DNA of 13,305 nucleotides from Magnetococcales bacterium (GCA_015234045.1 JADFWU010000018.1:1-13305); one strand, 5' to 3'. Shown: positions 1 to 6,980, counted from the first letter of the stretch. Translations and numbers: made by a program. The notes: generated by a model not told the origin, from the sequence alone.

Positions 1-85
1 AAAGCGGCGCAAAAACATCACCAGGGCTTCCACTCAGGTAGTGATTCATCGTCAAATTTTGGATCGAAATGACTATAACTGGGTT

Positions 86-116
86 GGTCCCTGCCTAAAC
101 CGCTCAGGCAGGGGCC
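86..116. other. Perfect hairpin upstream of the first gene
   Basis: CCCTGCCT (89-96) pairs with AGGCAGGG (106-113) around a 9-nt loop. Two further pairs and one G-U extend the stem outward to 86 and 116. No T-run follows on the plus strand, so it is not a standard intrinsic terminator. It could be the end of an upstream transcript or a leader element of the operon that starts at 175. No convincing promoter could be assigned in 1-174. Confidence 0.5.
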
Positions 117-174
117 GTAGTTAAGCTGAGACTTTATTGACAGACTCCTCAACGCCCTAACCCGAGGCTCGACC

Positions 175-915
175 ATGACTCAAGTCAAAACACTTTCAGC
201 GCCAGAGATGGCTGAACCGGACCTGACCAAACTCTCACAGAGTGAACGCCGTGCCATGTTGGATGCGGGTTTAGAGGTGTTAGAGTGCTATCGTGTCATG
301 CAAAAGGGCGGTTTGAATGTGGTGGGTGAGGTTCTGAAAGATCAGGGCCAATTTATCGAACTTGAACACTATCCAAAAGATGATGTTCATGACCCGGACA
401 CTCACGGGCAATACTACTATCACACCCATCGTGAAACCGATGAACATGGTCACTTTCATCTTTTCGTGCGTTCAGGCGCTTTTCCCGACGGCATGACACC
501 GCTTGAGTATCCATTGGCCAGTGCGCCTTGGCCAAAAGGGGATGATACCATCGCCCATATTGTCGCTCTATCCATGGATGCCTGGGGCTATCCCATTGGG
601 CTGTTTACAACCAATCGTTGGGTGACTGATGAAACATGGCACTCTGCTGAATCGGTGATCCAACTGATTGATCGATTCACCATTGATCACGCATTTCCCA
701 ACTGGGCGGTGAATCGTTGGCTCACCGCCATGGTTCAACTCTACCGCCACCACATTATTGCCCTATTACGCCACCGTGATCAGTGTATTAAAACCTGGCA
801 ACAGCGATACCCTGAACGTGATATATTTGAGATGCGAGAGTTTGACATTACCGGAACTATTGAGATTTCCGTTGACACTTTAATCACGCGACTTCAAAAG
901 CTGGAAAAGCAATGA
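175..915 (+). CDS. DUF6969-like histidine-rich protein of unknown function
   Basis: This is a 246-residue soluble protein with no signal peptide and no membrane segment. It resembles the uncharacterised DUF6969 family from memory; no search was run. The most striking stretch is residues 77-95, where His77, His83, His85, His91, His93 and His95 sit among Tyr and Phe residues, a pattern suited to metal binding (inference). A second conserved-looking block is LFTTNRWVTDETW (143-155), followed by DHAFPNWAVNRW (171-182). The start ATG has a GAGG 7 nt upstream (164-167). The stop overlaps the start of the next small gene (ATGA), so this is the first gene of a translationally coupled set that also encodes an ECF sigma factor and its anti-sigma factor. 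The function is unknown; a role in the stress sensed by the sigma pair is a guess from context. Confidence 0.8.
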   Translation: MTQVKTLSAPEMAEPDLTKLSQSERRAMLDAGLEVLECYRVMQKGGLNVVGEVLKDQGQFIELEHYPKDDVHDPDTHGQYYYHTHRETDEHGHFHLFVRSGAFPDGMTPLEYPLASAPWPKGDDTIAHIVALSMDAWGYPIGLFTTNRWVTDETWHSAESVIQLIDRFTIDHAFPNWAVNRWLTAMVQLYRHHIIALLRHRDQCIKTWQQRYPERDIFEMREFDITGTIEISVDTLITRLQKLEKQ

Positions 916-1034
916 GCCTTTCAAAAGCCGTTGCCCGCCTCTTTCAGATTTGGAACTTCCTGGTGCCATTCAGTGTTTCCAGCTATAGCGCAGCCAAAAA
1001 CCAGCTGCGCCAGGAAGAGGCAACCCGCCCGTGA
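912..1034 (+). CDS. 40-residue microprotein coupled to the sigma factor gene
   Basis: This short gene exactly fills the gap between the DUF6969-like gene and the sigma factor gene. Its ATG overlaps the upstream stop (ATGA, 912-915) and its TGA overlaps the GTG start of the sigma gene (GTGA, 1031-1034). The product begins MSLSKAVARLFQIWNFLVPF and ends in a charged tail rich in Gln, Arg and Glu. The N-terminal half is an amphipathic or hydrophobic helix of about 17 residues, too short and too polar to be a sure membrane anchor. The ribosome site is weak (GGAAAAG just upstream), as expected for a coupled gene. No family is recognised. The double overlap is the main support; the alternative is that it only passes ribosomes along to the sigma gene. 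Confidence 0.6.
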   Translation: MSLSKAVARLFQIWNFLVPFSVSSYSAAKNQLRQEEATRP

Positions 1035-1630
1035 GCGCAACTGCCTTGACATCAGATCACACACACACCACTCAGATTGGCGGATTTCGTGACGACATGA
1101 TTCGGTTTACCCTGCTTCAAGTGAGAGACAGAGCATTGGCCGAAGATGTTGTTCAAGAAGCGATGTCAGCGGCTTTATCCGGTCAAAAGGGCTTTTCCGG
1201 CAAAGCCACGTTAAAAACCTGGGTCTTTGGTATTTTGCGCCATAAAATCATTGATTCTCTGCGCCATAATCAGCGTGAAATCAGTTTTTCCGACCTGTCA
1301 CGCGAAGGCGAAGCCCTTGATGAGCAGATCGATACGCTATTTAAAAACAATGGCCACTGGAACGAGCAACAACGCCCAACCAATTGGGATGATCCTGAAC
1401 AGAGCCTGCACCAGCAACAGTTCTGGGCAATATTCCACGCCTGCCTGGGCCATCTACCGAAAAACACCGCGCAGATATTCACCATGCGTGAATTTCTGGA
1501 TCTCGACATCGAAGAGATCTGCGCCCAACTGGGCGTGACCACCAACAACTGTTACGTCACACTCTACCGAGCCCGTATGAAACTGCGGATCTGCCTGGAA
1601 CAGAACTGGTTTACCGGAGAGCCTCTATGA
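1031..1630 (+). CDS. ECF-type RNA polymerase sigma factor
   Basis: A 199-residue sigma-70 family protein with only regions 2 and 4, hence the extracytoplasmic-function type. Region 2 covers about residues 24-80, including LAEDVVQEA (36-44), the core-binding and -10 recognition part, and TLKTWVFGILRHKIIDSLR (60-78). A linker with GHW and PTNWDDPEQSL follows. Region 4 covers about 134-192, with LPKNTAQIFTMREFLDL and a helix-turn-helix around EEICAQLGVTTNNCYVTLYR. The linker and region 4 resemble the TIGR02943 family. Translation starts at a GTG overlapping the microprotein stop, behind a GGAAGAGG about 11 nt upstream. Its stop overlaps the anti-sigma start. The promoter it recognises cannot be told from the sequence; autoregulation of this operon is usual for such pairs but no matching site was found. 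Confidence 0.92.
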   Translation: MSATALTSDHTHTTQIGGFRDDMIRFTLLQVRDRALAEDVVQEAMSAALSGQKGFSGKATLKTWVFGILRHKIIDSLRHNQREISFSDLSREGEALDEQIDTLFKNNGHWNEQQRPTNWDDPEQSLHQQQFWAIFHACLGHLPKNTAQIFTMREFLDLDIEEICAQLGVTTNNCYVTLYRARMKLRICLEQNWFTGEPL

Positions 1631-1842
1631 TGATGAGTTGTAAGGAGATAACCCGCCTAATCTCGATTTCTCAAGACCGAAAGTTGGCTCTGCCCGAACG
1701 GATGCAGATGAAATTCCACACAATGATGTGCTCCAGTTGCGCGAACGTGAACAAACAGCTTGGCTTTATTCGCAAGGCAGGAAAAGATCAGGCAAACGGC
1801 GGATCTTTGGACAGGCCAACCATAGTGCCTAAATCGGAATAA
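1627..1842 (+). CDS. Small ZAS-type zinc-binding anti-sigma factor
   Basis: A 71-residue protein encoded directly after the ECF sigma gene with an ATGA overlap. Cys5, His31, Cys35 and Cys38 form the His-x3-Cys-x2-Cys pattern plus an upstream Cys that defines zinc-binding anti-sigma (zf-HC2) domains. It has no membrane segment, so it would be a soluble regulator that holds the sigma factor inactive in the cytoplasm. Thiol-based release by oxidants is known for related proteins and is possible here (inference). Three ATG codons lie in a row (1627, 1630, 1633), so the exact start is uncertain. GGAGAG at 1616-1621 is spaced 5, 8 or 11 nt from them, which makes the second start (1630) the best spaced. 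The tail after residue 50 is polar and looks unstructured. Confidence 0.85.
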   Translation: MMMSCKEITRLISISQDRKLALPERMQMKFHTMMCSSCANVNKQLGFIRKAGKDQANGGSLDRPTIVPKSE

Positions 1843-1851
1843 ACAACTCGG

Positions 1852-1880
1852 AAACATGGTCGGCCTGGCCGCCCTGTTTT
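1852..1880 (+). terminator. Likely terminator of the sigma factor operon
   Basis: AAACA (1852-1856) pairs with TGTTT (1875-1879), GG (1858-1859) with CC (1873-1874), and CGG (1861-1863) with CCG (1869-1871), leaving a small loop, a mismatch and a bulge. The T-run overlaps the 3' arm. It lies 10 nt after the anti-sigma stop and before a convergent gene, which fits a terminator of moderate strength. Confidence 0.45.
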
Positions 1881-1965
1881 CAGCCTAAACAACCATACAA
1901 TTCAAAAGATACAAACAAAAACAAACTCCACACCCCTGCCAAAAGTTAAAATTGGAATAACACGA

Positions 1966-4335
1966 TCACCGCCCCACGAGATAAAGATCGTTCAACTGTT
2001 TAAACAACTCTTCACGCAATATGTGCAGTCGTTCAGTAGCCTGACGAGCCTCATCACGTGACTCCTCTTTCAACAGGCTTAACACCTCCTGAGCCGCCGA
2101 ATGGACCTGTTCGTGAACACGACCAAGCTCTACAAATTGCGGATTACTACCGAATTGACGCTGGCCTTCTGAATAATACCACTGGCCCAGTACACATTGA
2201 CGACTGTCATCTACTTCTGCACCTTCCATGCGATTGCGACCATTAAGCGCCTCAATAATACGCCCCAACCAGGAAAGATGGCCCCGTTTAACGGCCTCGA
2301 TATCAAACAACTCCGGCCCGATATCCAGACCTTCTCCAGCTTCCTTCAAAGAAACACTGGTCTCTTTGCTGATTTTGGCCAGTGCGTTGGATCGCTCAAT
2401 GGTACCTTCAAGAAAATGTGTCAAATCAAGTGATTCCAGCATCATTTTCTGGACACGGACCGATGCAGTGTAGATCTCTTCCACACCCATTTGCAGAGAA
2501 TCAGCTCGATGTTTGGCATCATTGCTCTGTGTGGAAACTTCCTGAGAGAGGGCGGTCAATTCACGGGTTGCCTGATTAATCTCTTCAGCACTGTTGGCCG
2601 CATCTTTGGAAGCTTCAGCCACGGCGTTAGCCGCTTGGGTGAGTTGCGCCGCATTTTGATGCACCTCATCCGCTGCTGATGAGACACTCTCCACCGAACG
2701 TGAAATCTCGGTTACCGCCATACTCTGTTCATCCACAGCCTGGGTAATTTCCTGATTGGTATCAGAAATACGTCCAATCATCTGTGTAATACTATCGGTA
2801 GCGGCTGCGGCATCCGTTGAGCGGGTCTGAATATCCTGGATCTTCTCTTCAATCAGTTGCGTAGCCTTGGATGTCTGTTGCGCCAGATCTTTTACCTCAT
2901 TGGCCACCACTGCAAAACCTTTACCCGCTTCACCTGCACCCGCCGCCTCAATAGAGGCATTGAGCGCCAACATATTGGTTTGTTCTGCAATGTTGTTGAT
3001 CATCCCCACCACACTGTCGATCTCCTCGGAAGAGCGGCGCAGACTTTTCATGATACTCAATGTCTTTTCAACGCTATCCTTGGCTTCCAACGAAATGGTG
3101 TCCGCCAATTGACAGCGTGTACGAATCTCTTGCACAGAGCTTTCCACCTCAGCCACTGAAGGTACAACCACATCAACGGACTGCCGCACCTGGTTGAGAT
3201 TGTCACTAACGCAATTTAGCTCACTGATCATCTCACGGGAAGCAGAGTCCATTCGAGATACGTTTTGACTCGCCCCTTCAACAGAATCATGAATGCGTGC
3301 GATCTCGTTGGAAAGCGTTACAAAGGATTGAGTGACAGAATCAACCCGCTCTTTGACAGTATCAATATGATTTTTCAAATATTGTGTCTGCGTATCCAGT
3401 TGGTCATTCTCCTTGAGAACAGCCTTGGAAAGCTCGGAACTACTGCGCGAATCGGCAAGCAAAATCTCGTTAACTTCAAGCTGCTCTGACACCAATGACT
3501 GAACAGTTTTAGACTGCAAACCAACCAACTGAACGTTGTTTTTCAACACGTCTCGAACATGGATAAGCCGTCCAGCCACAGTGTCGGGTTTAGCCTCTGG
3601 CAAATCGCCGACCAATGAACCGCGCTCCATATCCTGAAGTAGACGAAACAGATCCGAAAGATCATACCCCAACTGGCCAAGAATACTTTTGACCATTAAC
3701 CAGCCCATAATCAGTGAGATGATCAGACAGAGCCCGACCACTGAGACCACCAACATCGTCTGAGTGCCAAGAGTCGCCAACAGGCCGGATGAGTTATCCC
3801 GAATTTCCGTCACCGCCTCTTCCACAAACGGTGTCATGAGATCCGCCATTTTAGCGGCCTTGCCATCAAACTGACCCATCAGCTTATTACCGCCAACAGG
3901 CCCTTGTTTCACATAGGCGCGCGCCATCTCAGCACCCATGGCATCATATTGACTAAACGCCTCTTTCAACTCGTTAAACCAAGTGGAACGCGGATCACCA
4001 TTCTCCGCCATAACGCTTTCCGCCTGGCTTAGTTTTTCTCTAAATGTCTTAGCAAAAGCGGCGGCTTCACTAAAACCATCATCAAGGCCATCTTGACCCC
4101 GTGTGGCGGAAATATCGGTATACCACTGCTGAACCTGAGCCACATCATACTTCATTCCAAGAGAGAGCAGTGTCATCTGTAGATGGTAGTTGCTTATTCG
4201 GTTCAGCGTGTCGTTTGTGTCCTTCTGTTGCCACCAGGAAAGTAAACCGATACACAACATCAGCCCCAGTGGAATCAGGATCACGATTAACAATCGTGTC
4301 TGAATGGACAAACGATTCAGTGCAGAATTAGACAT
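1966..4335 (-). CDS. Methyl-accepting chemotaxis protein with C-terminal CZB domain
   Basis: A 789-residue transmembrane chemoreceptor. A first membrane helix at about 14-34 and a second at about 194-215 bracket a roughly 160-residue, mainly helical periplasmic sensor. A short HAMP-like or linker region follows. A long coiled coil leads to the receptor tip at about 440-482, with [20 protein letters not shown] and [16 protein letters not shown], the site that contacts CheA and CheW. After the coiled coil comes a CZB (chemoreceptor zinc-binding) domain: His686 in GHLSW, Cys714 in QCVLGQWYY, and His741 and His745 in HEQVH are the expected zinc ligands. CZB domains in other bacteria sense zinc or oxidants such as hypochlorous acid, so this receptor may report both a periplasmic ligand and a cytoplasmic redox or zinc state (inference). 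The start has a good GAGGG site 8 nt upstream. It lies 82 nt downstream of hisS on the same strand. Confidence 0.95.
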   Translation of the reverse strand: MSNSALNRLSIQTRLLIVILIPLGLMLCIGLLSWWQQKDTNDTLNRISNYHLQMTLLSLGMKYDVAQVQQWYTDISATRGQDGLDDGFSEAAAFAKTFREKLSQAESVMAENGDPRSTWFNELKEAFSQYDAMGAEMARAYVKQGPVGGNKLMGQFDGKAAKMADLMTPFVEEAVTEIRDNSSGLLATLGTQTMLVVSVVGLCLIISLIMGWLMVKSILGQLGYDLSDLFRLLQDMERGSLVGDLPEAKPDTVAGRLIHVRDVLKNNVQLVGLQSKTVQSLVSEQLEVNEILLADSRSSSELSKAVLKENDQLDTQTQYLKNHIDTVKERVDSVTQSFVTLSNEIARIHDSVEGASQNVSRMDSASREMISELNCVSDNLNQVRQSVDVVVPSVAEVESSVQEIRTRCQLADTISLEAKDSVEKTLSIMKSLRRSSEEIDSVVGMINNIAEQTNMLALNASIEAAGAGEAGKGFAVVANEVKDLAQQTSKATQLIEEKIQDIQTRSTDAAAATDSITQMIGRISDTNQEITQAVDEQSMAVTEISRSVESVSSAADEVHQNAAQLTQAANAVAEASKDAANSAEEINQATRELTALSQEVSTQSNDAKHRADSLQMGVEEIYTASVRVQKMMLESLDLTHFLEGTIERSNALAKISKETSVSLKEAGEGLDIGPELFDIEAVKRGHLSWLGRIIEALNGRNRMEGAEVDDSRQCVLGQWYYSEGQRQFGSNPQFVELGRVHEQVHSAAQEVLSLLKEESRDEARQATERLHILREELFKQLNDLYLVGR

Positions 4336-4396
4336 GGCATTAGCCCTCTAAGCCAATATGGCAAGACAGTTCAAAGTATTCAGCAATGACAACCAA

Positions 4397-4414
4397 TATC
4401 CTCCCCCAAGGATA
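4397..4414. other. Small hairpin between hisS and the chemoreceptor gene
   Basis: TATCCT (4397-4402) pairs with AGGATA (4409-4414) around a 6-nt loop, just after the hisS stop. Neither strand has a following T-run, so termination is doubtful. It may act as a processing or weak stop site between the two genes. Confidence 0.3.
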
Positions 4415-4417
4415 ATG

Positions 4418-5731
4418 CTACCGATATTTTACTGGCTGGATCATAAAACTTTTCAGATGATCCAATAGCGTTTCCTGATCGACAATATCCTGATCACCCA
4501 ACTTCATATTTTTAATTGTCAGACTATTATTCTCAATCTCACTGGTTCCAATGATACCAGCAAAGATCACGCCCATTCGATTGGCCTGTTTCAAACCATT
4601 CCGCATCCGAGTTGGTCCCATGGCCGTTGACGTACGGTATCCCGCTTGCCGAAACGTTCGCGCCGCCTGACGCACCATGGCCTGACCTTCCGCCTCGGTG
4701 GAGAACAGATAGACCTGCGCCCCGGTGTCTGGCTTAGGCAATAAGCCGTGACTCTCCATAAAATTCCAGGTGGTCACATCACCCATACCAAAACCAATGC
4801 CTGGAATCTTCTGCTTGGTGAATAGCGAAGCCAGATCATCGTAGCGCCCTCCCCCGAAAATAGAACGGCGATTCTTAGGGTCAGTATCAAACACCTCAAA
4901 TACCGTAGAAGTGTAGTAGTTGAACGCACGCATGATCATGGGATCGAATTGAATCGGCGCTTGTGACTGTTTTTCACGAATAATCGCAACAATCCGCGAA
5001 CGCTCTACCGCTTCTGGACCAGCGGCCTGGCAATAAGCATCCAGGTCCATGTTGACCAGTTCACACAATCGCTCAAATGGCGCACCATCCAACCCTAATT
5101 CAGCCATGGCCTTGGCGCGGGCGGCTTCATTGACCTTTTCCCAACGGTCGATGATCATGCCCACGTCGGTGCGCTTCTCTTCGGGAACCCCTACATGGTT
5201 GGTCAACGCCGCTTCAACCAGGATGCGGTCATTGACACGCAATACATACTGATCATCCGAAGCACCCATGGCACCGAGCAGTGCATGAATCAGGTCAAAA
5301 ATCTCTACCTCAGCTTCAGCGGATTCACTGCCGAACATATCCACATTCAACTGCCAATGCTCACGCACACGGCCACGCTGAGGCCGTTCATAACGGTGAC
5401 AGTTGACATGAGAGTACCAGCGAGCCGGAAAACTCAAGGTACCAGCACTGCGTGCAATCATCCGTGCCACAGAGGGTGTCATCTCCGGCCTGAGCGCCAA
5501 ACGACGGTTGCCCTTATCCACCAGACTATAGAGTTGCTGATTGGCAATCTCCTCGCCAGACTTGGCCTCATAAATCTCAGCCGATTCCAATACTGGACCG
5601 TCATAACGCTGAAATCCGAACGATTCCACCGCCTGAAACAGAGTTTCAAACAGTTGAGTGCGAATGGACATCTCTTCAGGAAGAAAATCACGCGTGCCTT
5701 TATAGGGCTGTGTGGATAGCTTGTTTGTCAT
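4418..5731 (-). CDS. hisS: Histidine--tRNA ligase
   Basis: Class II aminoacyl-tRNA synthetase of 437 residues that attaches histidine to tRNA-His in the cytoplasm. The N-terminal PYKGTRDF (9-16), EMTPSVARM (83-91) and motif 2 around RYERPQRGRVREHWQLN (113-129) are diagnostic. The histidine-specific HisA segment is RAFNYYTSTVFEVFD (268-282), where most bacterial enzymes have a GLDYYTGTVFE-type sequence; the change of Gly-Leu-Asp to Ala-Phe-Asn is unusual. FGGGRYDDL (292-300) and motif 3 GIGFGMGD (311-318) follow. The last 100 residues form the anticodon-binding domain. The overall pattern matches a HisRS branch of patchy distribution rather than the E. coli type (from memory). The ribosome site is weak (GTAAG). 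A GC-rich hairpin lies in the leader at 5763-5783. Confidence 0.95.
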   Translation of the reverse strand: MTNKLSTQPYKGTRDFLPEEMSIRTQLFETLFQAVESFGFQRYDGPVLESAEIYEAKSGEEIANQQLYSLVDKGNRRLALRPEMTPSVARMIARSAGTLSFPARWYSHVNCHRYERPQRGRVREHWQLNVDMFGSESAEAEVEIFDLIHALLGAMGASDDQYVLRVNDRILVEAALTNHVGVPEEKRTDVGMIIDRWEKVNEAARAKAMAELGLDGAPFERLCELVNMDLDAYCQAAGPEAVERSRIVAIIREKQSQAPIQFDPMIMRAFNYYTSTVFEVFDTDPKNRRSIFGGGRYDDLASLFTKQKIPGIGFGMGDVTTWNFMESHGLLPKPDTGAQVYLFSTEAEGQAMVRQAARTFRQAGYRTSTAMGPTRMRNGLKQANRMGVIFAGIIGTSEIENNSLTIKNMKLGDQDIVDQETLLDHLKSFMIQPVKYR

Positions 5732-5762
5732 TGATAAACTTACGAAAAACAGACAACATTAC

Positions 5763-5783
5763 GCCGCCGCATATCGCGGCGGC
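5763..5783 (-). promoter_or_regulatory. GC-rich hairpin in the hisS leader
   Basis: GCCGCCGC (5763-5770) and GCGGCGGC (5776-5783) form a perfect 8-bp stem with a 5-nt loop. On the hisS strand it lies about 30 nt before the start codon and is followed by a U-rich stretch containing five consecutive T residues about 11 nt after the stem. It could attenuate transcription or slow translation of hisS. It could also be one member of a dispersed palindromic repeat family. No His-codon leader peptide was found. Confidence 0.4.
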
Positions 5784-5894
5784 AATACTTTGTCCAAGTT
5801 GATGGGATAAATTGGAGAGTCAAGGATAACGCATTAGTGCAGGTTGTGGCCAAGGTTAGGACCACGAGGAAGGATGAAATGTGCAGAAAATAAG

Positions 5895-5943
5895 TAAAAA
5901 AAACCTGGGGCGGCATTCCCCCAAACACCATAGAGCCCCAGGT
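5895..5943 (-). terminator. Rho-independent terminator (minus strand)
   Basis: On the minus strand ACCTGGGGC (from 5943) pairs perfectly with GCCCCAGGT (ending at 5903) across a 23-nt loop and runs straight into eight T residues. This is a textbook intrinsic terminator. No annotated gene ends here: the next gene upstream on this strand already has its own terminator at 6131-6166. It therefore most likely ends a separate small transcript. Confidence 0.8.
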
Positions 5944-6008
5944 CAGGAAGAGTCATATGCGTTAATCAAATCAAAGTTCCCCTTCGATCTGCGAACTCTT
6001 CTCAGGCG
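5895..6008 (-). ncRNA. Candidate small RNA of about 114 nt
   Basis: A promoter-like pair on the minus strand (TTGAAT at 6044-6039, 18-nt spacer, TATAGT at 6020-6015) would start transcription near 6008. A perfect intrinsic terminator ends it near 5895. Inside, GAAGAGT pairs with ACTCTTC. Between these arms ATCGAAG pairs with CTTTGAT (one G-U) over a GGGAA loop. The third hairpin is the terminator. It matches no family I recognise (6S, SRP, tmRNA, RNase P and T-box were considered). A rival reading is a 41-codon frame, 6068-5943, whose stop touches the terminator stem. It has no ribosome site and overlaps the promoter, so the RNA reading is preferred. Confidence 0.45.
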
Positions 6009-6014
6009 GGACAG

Positions 6015-6044
6015 ACTATACTGCCATTTCATGAGATGATTCAA
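6015..6044 (-). promoter_or_regulatory. Sigma-70-like promoter of the small RNA
   Basis: On the minus strand TTGAAT (6044-6039) and TATAGT (6020-6015) are separated by 18 nt. Each hexamer differs from the consensus at only one or two positions. The position upstream of an orphan terminator supports it. Confidence 0.5.
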
Positions 6045-6055
6045 CCCATTTTTTT

Positions 6056-6080
6056 CAATGTTGACCATTTTACAACATTG
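6056..6080. promoter_or_regulatory. Inverted repeat, possible activator site
   Basis: CAATGTTG (6056-6063) and CAACATTG (6073-6080) are perfect 8-bp arms with a 9-nt spacer. The repeat lies 12 to 36 nt upstream of the -35 box of the small-RNA promoter, where an activating dimer would bind. No T-run follows on either strand. The regulator is unknown. Confidence 0.4.
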
Positions 6081-6130
6081 ATTCTTTAGCAAAACCAATC
6101 AACAATTCATACAACACACTGACAATGAAC

Positions 6131-6166
6131 AATAAAAAAAGCAGCCCAAAGGCTGCTTTTTTTATT
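6131..6166. terminator. Bidirectional terminator after the ferredoxin gene
   Basis: A perfect 16-bp inverted repeat: a GCAGCC/GGCTGC core (6141-6146 and 6151-6156) with a CAAA loop is flanked by matching A-rich and T-rich runs. It can end transcription on both strands. It lies 15 nt after the ferredoxin stop on the minus strand. Confidence 0.85.
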
Positions 6167-6181
6167 GAATCAATTCAGTTT

Positions 6182-6496
6182 TTACAAAATCCGCAGACGA
6201 TCCAGCGGCGCGCCTTCATCAGGCACAAGATGGGTGTCAAAGATCTCAGCCACATCAGCGGGCTTCACTTTGCCATACCAAACACCTTCAGGATAAACCA
6301 CAACCGTTGGACCTTGCATACAAGGCCCCATGCAGCCAGCAGCGGTAACAAGAATAGACTCGAACAATCCGCGCTTCTCAAGTTCGCCATAGAAGGCATC
6401 AATAACCTGATGCGAACCAAGCGCTTTACAGGAACCTTTAGGATGCCCCTCAGGACGTTGATTCATACAAACAAAAACATGATGCTTGGGCTTCAT
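6182..6496 (-). CDS. (2Fe-2S) ferredoxin, thioredoxin-like fold
   Basis: A 104-residue electron carrier of the Shethna/thioredoxin-like [2Fe-2S] ferredoxin family. The four cluster ligands are Cys10 (HHVFVCMN), Cys23 (PKGSCKALG), and Cys55 and Cys59 (AAGCMGPCMQGP), with the usual long first spacing and short second spacing. The segment PTVVVYPEGVWYG (63-75) and the C-terminal acidic helix VADVAEIF-type region are also typical. It has an excellent AAGGAGAG ribosome site 8 nt before the ATG. It is a single-gene unit: a bidirectional terminator follows, and another terminator-like hairpin lies upstream. The redox partner is not known. Nearby dsr genes make a link to sulfur metabolism conceivable, but they lie on the other strand and are separately controlled. 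Confidence 0.93.
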   Translation of the reverse strand: MKPKHHVFVCMNQRPEGHPKGSCKALGSHQVIDAFYGELEKRGLFESILVTAAGCMGPCMQGPTVVVYPEGVWYGKVKPADVAEIFDTHLVPDEGAPLDRLRIL

Positions 6497-6589
6497 GACA
6501 CCGCTCTCCTTTGGTCTTGAATGCGACTAGTTTAGATCGTTGAGATACCGGGTGATGACCGGATCATGGATAAAGTAGACAAACTTTTA

Positions 6590-6614
6590 TATAAAAAAAC
6601 CTGCCGCCCGACAG
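6590..6614 (-). terminator. Terminator-like hairpin on the minus strand
   Basis: Read on the minus strand, CTGTC (from 6614) pairs with GGCAG (ending at 6601) including one G-U, with a GGGC loop, followed by seven T residues. On the plus strand the stem has a C-A mismatch, so the minus orientation is favoured. It would end a transcript arising between it and about 6950, where no confident gene is seen. It would also separate that transcript from the ferredoxin gene. Confidence 0.4.
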
Positions 6615-6920
6615 ATTTTGGCGTTACATTAAGCCTGTTGGAATTGGGGTTAGTCAACGCATAGTGAAAAAATCAAGACGCTGATTACAATATTCGGCGA
6701 ATGTTTTCTGTGCTGTCGATGTACCCGCGCGTGATACAGAGACAGGGATCTGACGTATCTTTAACAACCATTCGTTGACGTGAAAATTATCGCTGTTTAT
6801 TGACCTGTTTTGCAATAAATAATGTGTGTACAAACAGACTGTTATTACTGCGAAGCGCGTACCACTGCTAAGACTCACACTTAATAATGATTGACAGATG
6901 CACACATACAGGGCATTAAC

Positions 6921-6980
6921 ATGACGGCATAAGCGTAACCTGTATAATGCAATTTTACGTTTGGTTACAGTATGGTTACA
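6921..6980 (+). promoter_or_regulatory. Candidate dsrC promoter with GGTTACA repeats
   Basis: ATGACG (6921-6926) and a perfect TATAAT (6943-6948) are separated by 16 nt. Two exact GGTTACA copies (6963-6969 and 6974-6980) are spaced 11 nt, one helical turn. An inverted GTAACC (6935-6940) lies just before the -10 box. Tandem half-sites of this period are typical of OmpR/PhoB-type response regulators. Lying over and after the start site, they would most likely repress. If used, this promoter gives a leader of about 280 nt before dsrC. Confidence 0.4.

Noticed and set aside
137-142. Perfect TTGACA before the first gene
   Set aside because: No -10 box lies 16-18 nt downstream and the start codon at 175 leaves too little room.
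5740-5931. Minus-strand frame of 63 codons upstream of hisS
   Set aside because: It begins within the intrinsic terminator loop and continues through the hisS leader hairpin, with no ribosome site.
5895-6068. T-box, 6S, SRP RNA or His-leader attenuator upstream of hisS
   Set aside because: None of the conserved T-box, SRP loop or 6S features was found, and the possible short frame has only one His codon.
6125-6520. Plus-strand frame of 131 codons
   Set aside because: It starts inside the bidirectional terminator and lies opposite the ferredoxin gene, whose Cys ligands and ribosome site are clear.
6654-6905. Minus-strand frame of 83 codons upstream of the ferredoxin gene
   Set aside because: GTG start, no ribosome site, no recognisable domain and codon use unlike neighbouring genes. 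The terminator after it keeps a non-coding transcript possible.
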